A stretch of DNA of 64,000 bases from Baekduia soli (GCF_007970665.1 NZ_CP042430.1:5146001-5210000); one strand, 5' to 3'. Shown: positions 1-8,243, counted from the stretch's first letter. Program-made: numbers and translations. Notes: generated by a model not told the origin, from the letters alone.

Positions 1-1
1 C

Positions 2-1405
2 CGGCAGCCCGAGCTGCTGGGCGGCGGCCTCGACGCGCTGCGCGCCGCGGGCAAGCCGGTCGTGGTGCTCAAGGGCGGCGCGACGGCCGCGGCGGCCCGC
101 GCCAGCGCGGCGCACACCGGCGCGCTGGCCACCGCCGACGACGTCGTCGACGCCTGGCTGCGCCGCCACGGCGCGATCCGCGTCCTGGGCTTCGACGACC
201 TGCTCGACCACGCGGTGGCGCTCGAGCGCCTCGGGCGCACGGAGGGACGCGGCGTGGGGATCCTCTCGACGTCCGGCGGCGCGGGCGTCGTGGCGACGGA
301 GGCGGCCGAGCGCGCCGGCCTGCAGCTGCCCGAGCTCTCGGCGGCGACGCGCGCGCGGCTGGAGGCGACGCTGCCCGACTTCGCGGCGCTCGGCAACCCG
401 GCCGACATGTCGGGGATGTTCTCCGACGACCCCGAGATCTTCCGCCAGTCGCTGCGGGCCTTCACCGAGGCGCCCGAGATCGCGACCGCGATCCTCGTCC
501 TCACCGTCCACCCGCCCGAGCCCTCCGAGCGCCTGGCCGACCTCATCCTCGGCGCCGGCGCCGGCGACCTCGCGGTGCTGTGGACGGCCGGCGCGATGGC
601 GGCGCCCGCGCGCCGGCGGCTCATGGAGGCCGGCGTGGCGTGCTTCGAGGACGCCGGGCGCGCGATGCGGGCGCTCGTGGCCCGCACGCTCGTGCCGGCC
701 GGCGGCGAGGCCGAGCCGATCGCCGCGGCGGCGCTGCCCCCGCTGCCCGCCCGTGGCGCGTTGACCGAGGCCGAGGGGCTCGCGCTGCTGGGCGGCGCCG
801 GCGTGCCGGTGGCCGCGACCCGGCCGGCCCCCGATGCCGCCGCCGCGGTGGCCGCCGCGCAGGCGCTCGGAGGGCCCGTGGTGGTCAAGGCCTCGGCGCG
901 GAACCTGCTGCACAAGAGCGACGCGGGGGCCGTCGTCCTCGGGGTGCGCGGCGACGAGGCCGGCGGCGCCCACGACACGGTCGTGGCGGCGGCACGCGCC
1001 GCCGGCGCGACGCCCGAGGGGTCGATCGTGCAGGCCATGGCGCCGGCCGGGGTCGAGCTCATCGTCGGCGCGACGCGCGACCCGCTGCTGGGGCCGGTCC
1101 TCGTGGTGGGCGCCGGCGGCGTGCTGGCCGAGCTGCTGGGCGGCGTGGCCCGGCGCATGATGCCCCTGCGGGCCGGCGAGGCCCGGGCGATGCTCGGCGA
1201 GGTCGGCGTCGCGCCGCTGCTGGCCGGGCACCGCGGGGCGCCCCCGGCCGACCTCGACGCCGCGGTGACCGCCATCGAGGGCGTGGCCGCCGTCGCGGTC
1301 GCCCTCGGCGAGCGGCTCGAGGCCGTCGAGGTCAACCCGCTGCTCGTGCACCCGGTGGGCCAGGGCGCGACGGCGGTCGACGCGCTCGTGCTGCTGGCGG
1401 GCTGA
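2..1405 (+). CDS. NDP-forming acyl-CoA synthetase, C-terminal part (5' end outside window)
   Basis: The reading frame is open from the first bases of the window, so the N-terminal CoA-binding domain lies to the left. What is visible matches the second half of ADP-forming acetyl-CoA synthetases (acetate--CoA ligase family), which make acyl-CoA from acid, CoA and ATP with NDP release. Early in the visible part is the conserved segment KGGATAAAARASAAHTGALA of the ligase domain. The C-terminal third is an ATP-grasp domain with VVKASARNLLHKSDAGAVVL and the metal/nucleotide segment VEVNPLLVHP near the end. Alpha and beta parts are fused in one chain. It converges with the gene at 1687. The acyl substrate cannot be read from sequence. 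Confidence 0.88.
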   Translation, partial: RQPELLGGGLDALRAAGKPVVVLKGGATAAAARASAAHTGALATADDVVDAWLRRHGAIRVLGFDDLLDHAVALERLGRTEGRGVGILSTSGGAGVVATEAAERAGLQLPELSAATRARLEATLPDFAALGNPADMSGMFSDDPEIFRQSLRAFTEAPEIATAILVLTVHPPEPSERLADLILGAGAGDLAVLWTAGAMAAPARRRLMEAGVACFEDAGRAMRALVARTLVPAGGEAEPIAAAALPPLPARGALTEAEGLALLGGAGVPVAATRPAPDAAAAVAAAQALGGPVVVKASARNLLHKSDAGAVVLGVRGDEAGGAHDTVVAAARAAGATPEGSIVQAMAPAGVELIVGATRDPLLGPVLVVGAGGVLAELLGGVARRMMPLRAGEARAMLGEVGVAPLLAGHRGAPPADLDAAVTAIEGVAAVAVALGERLEAVEVNPLLVHPVGQGATAVDALVLLAG

Positions 1406-1427
1406 GGTCGCCCGGGGGCGCGCCGTC

Positions 1428-1449
1428 CCGGCGCGCGCGAGCGCGCCGG
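1428..1449 (+). terminator. Strong hairpin after the acyl-CoA synthetase
   Basis: A perfect 9-bp stem (CCGGCGCGC / GCGCGCCGG) closes a GCGA tetraloop 23 bases after the stop codon. There is no U-tract, as is common in high-GC actinobacteria. It sits between convergent genes, so it may serve both strands. The rest of 1406-1686 shows no gene. Confidence 0.6.
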
Positions 1450-1686
1450 CGTGGTCCGGAGGCGACGAAGGGAGAACGCGCCCGCGGGGCCCGGCGCCCG
1501 AGGTCGTCCGCCGGCGCCGGGCGGAGCGCGGCGGCCGGTGGCGCGAAGGTGGGCGATGACCACACGTTTGCGCCACCGGCGTCCCGTGCAGGCTCCAGGA
1601 CCCCCGTGGCTGTCACCCTCCTCACCGGCCCCGCGGGCGCCCACGCACCCCACCAGCGCCCGCGTGGGACGCCACCACGCAGGTCC

Positions 1687-2853
1687 CTACACCACCATCG
1701 GCCAGTACAGCGGCAGGTCCCCGGCGCCCATGTGGCCCCATACGCTGGGCACCGGGTGGCCGAGGAGCCCGGGCACGAGGCGCTCGCCGACCGCCACGCA
1801 GTCGTCCATGAGCCGTCGGCCGATGGCGTCGGCGTCGGGGTGCTCGGCGAGGTCGAAGAACGGCTTGAGGTGGTTGGCGAACAGCGGGGCGCCGTAGAGG
1901 ATCTTGTAGGCGTCGTCCCACTGGACGGCCTTCATGAACAGCTCCTCCTGGCCGTCGGCGGCCGCGTGCTGCACGGCCACGATCTCGTCGTCGTCCAGCG
2001 CCCGCAGCGCGCCGTCGGCCCCGCGCGTCAGGACGGCCACGCCGTCGAGGCGGTCGGAGGGGTCGCCGGGCTCGACCCGGATCGACCCGAACATGTCGCA
2101 GGAGACCTGCACGTCGTGGGCGACGTAGGACACCGCGACGTGATCCAGCGGGTTGCGCACCGCCGTCGCCGCCCACGGCAGGTAGTCGTTGCGCAGGTCG
2201 TTGAACTCCTTGAGGTACAGCACGCGGCCGTCGCCCAGCGGGTAGGGCCCGTGGCCGAAGATCCCGTCGCGCTGCTCGCCGTGCAGCATGAACCCGTACA
2301 GCTCGAGCGTGGCCGCCATCCGGCGCACCGCGGTGTAGCGCTCGGTCGCCGGCGGCTGCGCCAGGGACGCCAGGTCGGCGATCACGTCGTCGTCGAGGAT
2401 CGGCAGCGTGGCCCCGGCCTGGCCGGGCACGAGCACGTCGTCGCTGCGGTAGGCGCACTGCAGGCGCATCCAGAAGTCCACGACGGTCGCAAGGTCCTCC
2501 GGCCGCTCCTCGACGAAGCGGTCGCCGGGCGACAGGCCGAGGTCCATCATGCGCTGCTGACGGGCGCCGAGGTAGGTGCACATGACGATGAACGGCTGCA
2601 GCCCGTAGGGCCGGCTGCCCACGGTGCGCATGCGGCGGCCGAGCTCCTCGGGCGTCGTGTGCTGCAGCAGCTCGCGCAGGTAGCCGGCCTCGAGCTCGTA
2701 GAGCACGTGCCAGCCCAGGGAGGACCGGCGCGGGAGGTCGAACAGCACCGACCGCATCGACTCGCGCTTCTCGGCGCGCATCTCGTGCTTCTGGTGCTCG
2801 CCGAACATGTGGATGACGGCGTTGAGGTCGTCGACCGACAGCTCAGGGCTCAT
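1687..2853 (-). CDS. Hypothetical protein, 388 aa, third gene of the LLM operon
   Basis: I do not recognise this family. The product is soluble, with no signal peptide or membrane segment, and rich in aromatic residues. Its middle contains GYPLGDGRVLYLKEF-like text and several conserved-looking Trp, Tyr and His residues. The ATG at 2853 has a GAGGAG ribosome site. Only 10 bases separate it from the end of the DUF7064-like gene, so it is probably cotranscribed with that gene and the LLM oxidoreductase. Its codon use is like its neighbours, so it looks like a real gene. The context suggests a role in the same oxidative pathway, but no reaction can be assigned. Confidence 0.75.
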   Translation of the reverse strand: MSPELSVDDLNAVIHMFGEHQKHEMRAEKRESMRSVLFDLPRRSSLGWHVLYELEAGYLRELLQHTTPEELGRRMRTVGSRPYGLQPFIVMCTYLGARQQRMMDLGLSPGDRFVEERPEDLATVVDFWMRLQCAYRSDDVLVPGQAGATLPILDDDVIADLASLAQPPATERYTAVRRMAATLELYGFMLHGEQRDGIFGHGPYPLGDGRVLYLKEFNDLRNDYLPWAATAVRNPLDHVAVSYVAHDVQVSCDMFGSIRVEPGDPSDRLDGVAVLTRGADGALRALDDDEIVAVQHAAADGQEELFMKAVQWDDAYKILYGAPLFANHLKPFFDLAEHPDADAIGRRLMDDCVAVGERLVPGLLGHPVPSVWGHMGAGDLPLYWPMVV

Positions 2854-2863
2854 GCGCTGCTCC

Positions 2864-3997
2864 TCACGACAGCCCGTAGGGCCGGTAGGGCCGGTAGATC
2901 ATGTGCTCGATCTGGGCCATGCCGCGCTGCCCACCGGGCCCCTCGATCGCCGACGGGTACTCGCAGACGCCGAGGCGGCGCTCGACGGGCACGTGCGCGG
3001 GCCCGGCCACGACCGCGGGGTCGTCGACGCGGAAGCGGTCGGCCTCCACGTGCTCGGCACCGCGCCATGAGCCGGGCGGCAGCCCGTCCTGCCAGCCGCG
3101 CACGTAGCCGAAGCCCTGCGCGCACGCCGGGTCGGCGACGACCTCGAAGGCATAGGCGTGCTCGCCTCCGGCGACGTCGGTCAGCGTGAAGCTCCCGCCC
3201 GTCAGCCGCCGGGTGCCGGGCACGTAGCGGAACGCGTGGCGCGCGCCCGTGAGCGGGATCTCGGTGCCGTCGGCGGTCAGCAGGCGGCCGTCGAAGTCAA
3301 GCACCCGGCCGTCGGCGTCCTCGTGCATCGCGAACATGCCGCGGTGGTCGCCGACCTCGAACGGGATCCAGATGCGCATCGCCCGCGGGTCCCCCGCCGA
3401 GCGCTCGACGCCCTTGACGGGGATCGCCGGGCCCATCGAGTGCCGGATCCCCCAGGAGTGGTCGCGGTCGCCGTACCACGCGTCGACGGCGATCTCCTCG
3501 CCGTCGACGGCCATGACGCCGCTGACGCGCGAGAGCTGCGTGTAGCGCAGCACGTGGTTGATGAGCCGGCCCTGCCGATGGTGGATGTCGGGCGCCTCGA
3601 AGAACGCCGGCGAGCTGGCGGTGACTTCGACGTCGAACGTGACCCCCGTGGCGTTCTCGGCCAGCCGCAGGCGCTGGCGGCGCATGGGCTCCAGGATCTC
3701 CATCGACACCGGGCCCACCTCCAGCACGTCGACGCTCGGGCGCAGCGCGCGCGAGGCGCGTACCGTGCGCTGCTCGCCTCCGGCGATCGCCCCCGCGTAG
3801 CCGTCCATGACGTTCATGTTGGCGTACAGGCGCAGCCCGAGGTACGCGAACCGCCCCGGGGCGAAGAACCCGAAGTAGTACCCGTCGTTGAACCGCGGGT
3901 CCGAGGTCGCGGGCACCGGCAGCGGGGCCGGCGCCTGGTGGAAGGGGTAGTCGTCGACGGCGCTCAGCCCGAGCTCGCCGTCGGGCGGTCCTACCAT
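2864..3997 (-). CDS. DUF7064/DUF7065-like (CrtC/AttH-type beta-barrel) protein
   Basis: The 377-residue product resembles a family of paired beta-barrel, lipocalin-like domains distantly related to hydroxyneurosporene synthase (CrtC/AttH). Marks include YYFGFFAPGRFAYLGLRLYAN, WYGDRDHSWGIRHS and a C-terminal VRGWQDGLPPGSW segment. The Asp/His/Trp cluster DRDHSWG is the most likely functional site. The ATG at 3997 lies inside the 3' end of the LLM gene (7-base overlap), which fixes the start and implies translational coupling. A diverged paralogue lies at 35810-36886, again next to an LLM oxidoreductase. CrtC-fold relatives hydrate or bind hydrophobic isoprenoids, so handling of a terpenoid-like product is possible but unproven. 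Confidence 0.65.
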   Translation of the reverse strand: MVGPPDGELGLSAVDDYPFHQAPAPLPVPATSDPRFNDGYYFGFFAPGRFAYLGLRLYANMNVMDGYAGAIAGGEQRTVRASRALRPSVDVLEVGPVSMEILEPMRRQRLRLAENATGVTFDVEVTASSPAFFEAPDIHHRQGRLINHVLRYTQLSRVSGVMAVDGEEIAVDAWYGDRDHSWGIRHSMGPAIPVKGVERSAGDPRAMRIWIPFEVGDHRGMFAMHEDADGRVLDFDGRLLTADGTEIPLTGARHAFRYVPGTRRLTGGSFTLTDVAGGEHAYAFEVVADPACAQGFGYVRGWQDGLPPGSWRGAEHVEADRFRVDDPAVVAGPAHVPVERRLGVCEYPSAIEGPGGQRGMAQIEHMIYRPYRPYGLS

Positions 3998-5070
3998 CGG
4001 CAGGCCGCCGGGATCGACGGGTGGTCGGGCGCCGGGTACTTCCTGTGGATGGGCTGGACGACCTCCTCGCCGAAGCGCTGGATCTGCTCGCGGGCGGCCT
4101 CCATCGACGGGCCGGTCGGCATCCGGAAGCGTAGGGTGAAGTAGTCGACGCCGAACTCCTCGTGGTAGCGCTCGAGCTGCTCGATGCACTGCTGCGGGCT
4201 GCCCATGATCGTGTGCGGGGCGGCCGCCTCCGGCGTGATGTCGGACTCGCTCTGGAAGTCCGGGTGGTGGGTGAAGATGCCCTGGCGGAAGTAGAAGCGC
4301 ATCTCCTCGACGAAGTGCGTGCCGAACTGCGCCGCGGCGTCCTCGAACGTGTCGGCCACCCAGCCGTCGCGCATGAGCACGATGTAGGGCGTCTTGCCCA
4401 GCTCCTCCGCGCGCTCGCGGTAGGTGCCGACCTGCTGCTCCCAGACCTCCTTCATCAGCGGGAACGGGTCGCACGTCCAGCACTCGCCGTAGTCGGCCGA
4501 GCGCCGGATGGCCGCGGGGACCGCGTTGCCGCCGCCCCAGATCGGCCAGCCGCCCTCCTGGTGGGGCTGGGGCGCGAGGAGGCCCTGCTGGACCTGCCAG
4601 TACTTGCCGTCGAAGTCGAAGCGCTCGCCCGCGAACGCCAGCTGCCAGATCTTGATGGCCTCCTGGAAGCGGCCGAGCATGTGGTCCTGCGGAACGCCGA
4701 ACTGCTGCCAGTACCCGGGGTGGAACCCGCGCGACAGCGTCGTGTACAGCCGGCCCTGCGACAGGTTGTCGATGACCGCGTACTGCTCGGCGGCCTTCAT
4801 GGGGTGCAGGAGCGTGTGGATGTGCGTGAACGTGCCGATCGCGACCCGGTCGGTCTCGCGGGCGAGGATCGTCAGGATCTGCTCCGGGCCGGGGAAGTAG
4901 CACTCCGTGCGCCCGTGGCGGTCGGGCACCTGCAGCGAGTGGAACCCGGCGCGCTCGGCGACGATGCCCTCCTCGATCATCGCCTCCATCGTGTCGTGGG
5001 CGTCCTGCGGGGTGGGCATGGGCTGCTCGTAGCCGCCCTTGTGCAGATCGATCAGGTACCCGATCCTCAT
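3991..5070 (-). CDS. LLM-class flavin-dependent oxidoreductase
   Basis: This is a 359-residue luciferase-like (beta/alpha)8 barrel of the bacterial luciferase / F420-dependent family, which oxidises or monooxygenates small organic substrates with FMN or F420. The N-terminus starts MRIGYLIDLHKGGYEQP. Typical segments follow: ILTILARETDRVAIGTFTHI, the cofactor-region YAVIDNLSQGRLYTTLSRGF, and the C-terminal IVLMRDGWVAD and TIMGSPQQCIEQLERYHEEF. The ATG at 5070 is preferred over an upstream start because GGAGGAG lies just before it. It heads the operon with the DUF7064-like and 388-aa genes. The operator at 5140 lies upstream. It resembles the LLM at 36898, which also pairs with a DUF7064-like gene. 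Confidence 0.88.
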   Translation of the reverse strand: MRIGYLIDLHKGGYEQPMPTPQDAHDTMEAMIEEGIVAERAGFHSLQVPDRHGRTECYFPGPEQILTILARETDRVAIGTFTHIHTLLHPMKAAEQYAVIDNLSQGRLYTTLSRGFHPGYWQQFGVPQDHMLGRFQEAIKIWQLAFAGERFDFDGKYWQVQQGLLAPQPHQEGGWPIWGGGNAVPAAIRRSADYGECWTCDPFPLMKEVWEQQVGTYRERAEELGKTPYIVLMRDGWVADTFEDAAAQFGTHFVEEMRFYFRQGIFTHHPDFQSESDITPEAAAPHTIMGSPQQCIEQLERYHEEFGVDYFTLRFRMPTGPSMEAAREQIQRFGEEVVQPIHRKYPAPDHPSIPAACRW

Positions 5071-5139
5071 CCGTCTCCTCCATCTCCTCGACCATGCGTG
5101 GGGCACCGTGGGACGGGACCCGGGACGGTCGCTCTTCTA

Positions 5140-5151
5140 TCAAGCGTTTGG
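5140..5151. promoter_or_regulatory. KstR2-like operator A
   Basis: TCAAGCGTTTGG matches 9 of the 10 fixed positions of CCAANCGNTTGG. It lies between the divergent LLM operon and the PEP-utiliser pair. On the plus strand a TAGGGT hexamer at 5177-5182 could be the -10, which puts the operator beside the -35. Confidence 0.7.
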
Positions 5152-5211
5152 CAGGTTGTCACGCGATGGCGCGTGCTAGGGTCGCGCCCTCGGAGCCGAC
5201 CAGGAGGGGCT

Positions 5212-5550
5212 GTGACGACCATCGGACAGGGGCAGGTGGCCTTCGCGGGCGCCGTGGAGGGCGTCGTGGCCCACGCCGACGACGTCCAGCAGGTCTTCGG
5301 CCTGATGCAGCGCCCCGACCTCGACGAGGTCATCCTGCTCACCGAGTCGGCCTCGGCCACCGCCGTGGTGCCGCTGCTGGCCAAGGTCCGCGGCGTCATC
5401 TGCCGCTCGGGCGGCATGACGTCGCACCTCGCGCTGGTCTCGCGCGAGTTCGGGCTGCCCTGCATCATGGGCGCCGAGCTCGAGCCCGACGAGGTGCTCG
5501 AGGGCCGCCGGGTGCGCCTGGCCGAGGACGGGACCATCGCGCTTGCCTGA
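5212..5550 (+). CDS. PEP-utilising enzyme mobile (phosphohistidine) domain protein
   Basis: This 112-residue protein is a free-standing version of the swivelling phosphohistidine domain of PEP synthase and pyruvate phosphate dikinase. The signature RSGGMTSHLALVSREFGLPCIMG contains the His that carries phosphate. The GTG start at 5212 has AGGAGGGG at 5202-5209. The next gene encodes the matching PEP-binding barrel and begins 8 bases before this gene ends, so the two are translationally coupled and probably form one enzyme. The nucleotide-binding (ATP-grasp) domain of the full-length enzymes is missing here. Inference: a split phosphotransferase whose third component is elsewhere, or one that transfers phosphate only between PEP and a partner. 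Confidence 0.85.
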   Translation: MTTIGQGQVAFAGAVEGVVAHADDVQQVFGLMQRPDLDEVILLTESASATAVVPLLAKVRGVICRSGGMTSHLALVSREFGLPCIMGAELEPDEVLEGRRVRLAEDGTIALA

Positions 5551-6415
5551 CCGCAGGCCGCGCGTCCTGGTCAACCTCTCGCTGCCCCACCGGGCCGCCG
5601 CGGCCGCGCAGCTGCCGGCCGACGGCGTCGGGCTCATGCGCGCCGAGTTCCTCGCGCTGAGCACCGGCCGCCACCCCGGCGCCCTGCTGGCCGACGGCGG
5701 CCAGGACGTCTTCGTCGCGTTCTTCCGCGACGCGCTGCAGACCGTCGGCGCCGCGTTCCACCCCCGCCCCGTCACGTTTCGCGCCTCGGACCTGAAGTCC
5801 AACGAGTACCGCGGGCTGGAGGGCGGCGAGCGCTTCGAGCCAGCGGAGGCCAACCCGATGCTCGGCCGCCGCGGCGTCTACCGCTATCTCCTGCGCCCGG
5901 AGGAGTTCGCGCTCGAGCTCCAGGCGCTGCGCGAGGTCCGCGAGGGCGGCCTGGACAACCTGCGCCTCATGCTGCCGTTCGTGCGGACCGTGGATGAGCT
6001 GCGCGCCGCGCGCGCCGTCGTCGCGCAGGCCTTCGGCGACGTCCCTCCGCCGCCGGTGTGGGCGATGGCCGAGGTGCCGGCCACCGCGCTGCTGCCCCAG
6101 GCCTTCGCCGCCGAGGTCGACGGGATCTCCATCGGCTCCAACGACCTGGCCCAGCTCGTGCTGGGCATCGACCGCGACTCGCCCGAGCTCAGCGCGCACT
6201 ACGCCGCCGGCGACCCCGCGGTGCTCGAGGCCATGCGCCGCATCGTCGACGGCGCCCACGCGGTCGGGCGTCCCGTGTCGATCTGCGGCGACGCGCCGGC
6301 CCATGACCACGAGCTCCTGCGGGCCCTGGTGGACATGGGCATCGACGCGATCTCGGTGGTCCCCGACGCGGTGGCCGAGACCGTGGCGTTCCTCGACGGG
6401 CAACGCCGGCCCTAG
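5543..6415 (+). CDS. PEP-binding TIM-barrel protein (PpsA C-terminal-like)
   Basis: The 290-residue product matches the C-terminal PEP/pyruvate-binding barrel of PEP synthase. It starts with the typical entry VLVNLSLPHRAAAAAQLPADGVGLMRAEF. It also carries LMLPFVRTVDELRAAR, the Mg-binding EVDGISIGSNDLAQLVLGID, and the active-site Cys in VSICGDAPAHDHELLRALV. The likely start is TTG at 5543, which overlaps the stop of the phosphohistidine gene by 8 bases. A later start would cut into the conserved entry strand. Together with 5212-5550 it forms a two-subunit split of a normally single-chain enzyme. It ends beside a two-sided terminator facing the beta-oxidation operon. Confidence 0.85.
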   Translation: MPDRRPRVLVNLSLPHRAAAAAQLPADGVGLMRAEFLALSTGRHPGALLADGGQDVFVAFFRDALQTVGAAFHPRPVTFRASDLKSNEYRGLEGGERFEPAEANPMLGRRGVYRYLLRPEEFALELQALREVREGGLDNLRLMLPFVRTVDELRAARAVVAQAFGDVPPPPVWAMAEVPATALLPQAFAAEVDGISIGSNDLAQLVLGIDRDSPELSAHYAAGDPAVLEAMRRIVDGAHAVGRPVSICGDAPAHDHELLRALVDMGIDAISVVPDAVAETVAFLDGQRRP

Positions 6416-6433
6416 AGGGCCGGGTTGCCTCAG

Positions 6434-6461
6434 CGGGTGTCGGCCCGGGGGGCCGAACCCG
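6434..6461. terminator. Two-sided hairpin between convergent operons
   Basis: CGGGT-G-TCGGCC pairs with GGCCGA-ACCCG: 11 bp with one bulged G and a 5-base loop. It lies between the ends of the PEP-binding gene and the SnoaL-like gene. A second inverted repeat (6406-6423) overlaps the TAG stop of the PEP-binding gene. Confidence 0.6.
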
Positions 6462-6481
6462 CGGCCGGGAGACCTCCGGCC

Positions 6482-6889
6482 TCAGAACGCCGTGTCCAGC
6501 CCGATGTTGAGGTCGCTGATCCGCCAGGTGCCGTCCTCCAGGACGACCGCGGACGTGTAGACGCCCGTCGCCTTGACCTCGAGCACGCCGTCGGTGATGA
6601 CGTTCAGCGTGAGCGTCGAGGTGACCACGGCGTCGTCGGCCCCCTCGCTGGCGAAGCGCTGGTTGCTGATGACGTGGCGGCGCTGGTCCTGCTGGCCCGA
6701 CACCGTGCTGCGGATGAACTCGACGATCGCGTCGCGGCCGGTGATCGGCTCGATGGCCTGCGTGCCGGCGATGTCGATGGAGAACCCGGCGTCCTGCGTG
6801 AACACGTCACCCAGGAGCTCGAAGTTCCCGCTGTCCATGGCCCAGGCGTACTTGGACAACAGCTCGGCGACGGCGTTGCGGTCTGCCAT
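6482..6889 (-). CDS. SnoaL-like (NTF2 fold) protein
   Basis: This 135-residue protein of the SnoaL-like cone-fold family has the usual opening helix pattern (AVAELLSKYAWAMDSGNFELLGDVFTQDAGF), then GRDAIVEFIRSTV and a C-terminal beta-sheet ending in TWRISDLNIGLD. Family members are small isomerases, cyclases, hydratases or binding proteins in polyketide, steroid and aromatic catabolism, so the reaction cannot be fixed from fold alone. It is the last gene of the thiolase operon, 14 bases after the 3-hydroxyacyl-CoA dehydrogenase. Three other SnoaL-like genes occur in the island (16529, 35298, 46242), each in or beside an operator-linked operon. Confidence 0.75.
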   Translation of the reverse strand: MADRNAVAELLSKYAWAMDSGNFELLGDVFTQDAGFSIDIAGTQAIEPITGRDAIVEFIRSTVSGQQDQRRHVISNQRFASEGADDAVVTSTLTLNVITDGVLEVKATGVYTSAVVLEDGTWRISDLNIGLDTAF

Positions 6890-6903
6890 GTGCGCTCTCT
6901 CTC

Positions 6904-7770
6904 CTAGCTCGACTCGCCGTAGTCGGCGAAGCCGCGACCGGTCTTGCGGCCCAGGTGGCCGCCGTTGACGAGGACCCGAAGGTTCTGCGGGGGCAGGAAG
7001 CGCTCACCGTACTGCTCGCGCATGTTCTCGGCGACGTGCAGCGTGGTGTCCAGACCCGAGAAGTCCATCGTGTCGAGCGGGCCCATGGCGTGGTTGAAGG
7101 CCTTGACGCAGGCGAGGTTGACGTCCTCGGCGCTGGCGATGCCCTCCTCGACGATGCGCATGGCCTCCAGGCCGAGCGTGACGATGAGCCGCGACGTGAT
7201 GAACCCGGGCGTGTCCTTCTGGCAGACGACGGTCCGGCGCCCGTAGCGCTCCGCGAGCTCCAGGGTCGTGGCCAGCGTAGCGTCGGAGGTCTCGACGCCG
7301 CGGATGACCTCGATGAGGTCCATGAGCGGCGGCGGGTTGAACCAGTGCGAGCCGATCACGCGGTCCGGGCGCCCGGTGGCGGCCGCCAGCGTCGAGATCG
7401 AGAACTGCGACGTGTTGGAGGCCAGGATCACGTCGTCGCGGCAGGCCGCGTCGAGCGCCTGCAGCACGCCGCGCTTGATCTCGAGGTCCTCGACGACCGT
7501 CTCGATCGCGTGGTCGGCGCCGGCCGCCGCGCCGGCCAGGTCGGTGCTCATCGCGATGCGGCCCAGCGCCGCGTCGGCGTCGTCCTGGGTGAGCTTGCCG
7601 GACGTGACGAAGCGCCCGAGGCTGCGCTCGATGCGCACCTGCGTCTTGGCCAGAGCGTCCTGCGAGATGTCGACGACGGTGACCTCCAGGCCCGCGGTGG
7701 CCACGACCTGCGCGATCCCGTTGCCCATGATGCCGCCGCCGACGACGACGACCTTCTGGATGCCGGTCAT
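6904..7770 (-). CDS. 3-hydroxyacyl-CoA dehydrogenase
   Basis: A 288-residue single-function enzyme that oxidises L-3-hydroxyacyl-CoA to 3-ketoacyl-CoA with NAD. The Rossmann motif VVVGGGIMGNGIAQVVA is at the N-terminus. The catalytic region ASNTSQFSI...VIGSHWFNPPPLMDLIEVI carries the active-site His and the Glu that orients it. The C-terminal helical domain includes FNHAMGPLDTMDFSGLD. The ATG at 7770 overlaps the stop of the VOC gene (ATGA), so the two are translationally coupled. It forms a continuous operon with thiolase, acyl-CoA dehydrogenase and VOC. A second enzyme of this family at 32707 (also with the His in LHFFNPPQMM) probably handles a different chain or branch. Confidence 0.92.
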   Translation of the reverse strand: MTGIQKVVVVGGGIMGNGIAQVVATAGLEVTVVDISQDALAKTQVRIERSLGRFVTSGKLTQDDADAALGRIAMSTDLAGAAAGADHAIETVVEDLEIKRGVLQALDAACRDDVILASNTSQFSISTLAAATGRPDRVIGSHWFNPPPLMDLIEVIRGVETSDATLATTLELAERYGRRTVVCQKDTPGFITSRLIVTLGLEAMRIVEEGIASAEDVNLACVKAFNHAMGPLDTMDFSGLDTTLHVAENMREQYGERFLPPQNLRVLVNGGHLGRKTGRGFADYGESS

Positions 7771-8243
7771 GCCGAGCCGTCCTCCCACCTGCCGTCGACG
7801 GCCTTGTAGGGCCGCGCGATCTCGACCAGCGTGCCGTGCACGGACTGGGGCAGCACCCAGTTCCACGCCTGCCACGGGAACTTCGGGTCGGTGTTGAGGT
7901 CGCCGGAGACCGCGATGCCCTGCTCGGCCAGGCGGCGCGAGACGTCGGCGGGGTCGTCGACGGTGAAGCAGATGTGGTGCACGTGCTCGCCGTGCTTGGC
8001 CAGGCGCTTGCCCAGGTGCGACTCGGGCGCGGGCTCCATGAGCTGGATCTCGGCGCCGTGGTGGGAGACGAACGTCGCCCAGCGCATGCTGCCCTCCTCG
8101 GCGCCCTCGAACTCGTCGTAGCGCACCAGGGGCTCGTCGAGCTGCTTGGGGTCGACGACCGACAGGATCTTGGTCCAGTCCTCGACCGCGCGGTCGAGGT
8201 CCTCGACCAGCAGGCAGACATGGGCGAACGGGCCGCTCGGCAT
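7767..8243 (-). CDS. VOC family protein (methylmalonyl-CoA epimerase-like)
   Basis: A 158-residue vicinal-oxygen-chelate protein. It starts FAHVCLLVEDLDRAVEDWTKIL and has metal-ligand-like positions in GAEIQLMEP, EHVHHICFTVDD and GTLVEIARPY. The spacing of His and Glu resembles methylmalonyl-CoA epimerase and related CoA-ester isomerases. A close paralogue is encoded at 32099-32587. Each copy lies next to a 3-hydroxyacyl-CoA dehydrogenase gene (same operon here, divergent there), which suggests that both act on a CoA intermediate. It ends ATGA over the start of the dehydrogenase. The exact substrate is unknown, and it may be an isomerase, epimerase or lyase. Confidence 0.78.
   Translation of the reverse strand: MPSGPFAHVCLLVEDLDRAVEDWTKILSVVDPKQLDEPLVRYDEFEGAEEGSMRWATFVSHHGAEIQLMEPAPESHLGKRLAKHGEHVHHICFTVDDPADVSRRLAEQGIAVSGDLNTDPKFPWQAWNWVLPQSVHGTLVEIARPYKAVDGRWEDGSA

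Noticed and set aside
1560-1571. CCACACGTTTGC, an imperfect match to the island operator
   Set aside because: It lies between two convergent genes, where no promoter is expected, and one half-site is poor.
580-3189. An 869-codon plus-strand frame overlapping the acyl-CoA synthetase and antisense to the 388-aa gene
   Set aside because: Its composition is Arg/Ala/Gly- and then Val/His/Leu-rich without any domain, which is typical of frame shadows.
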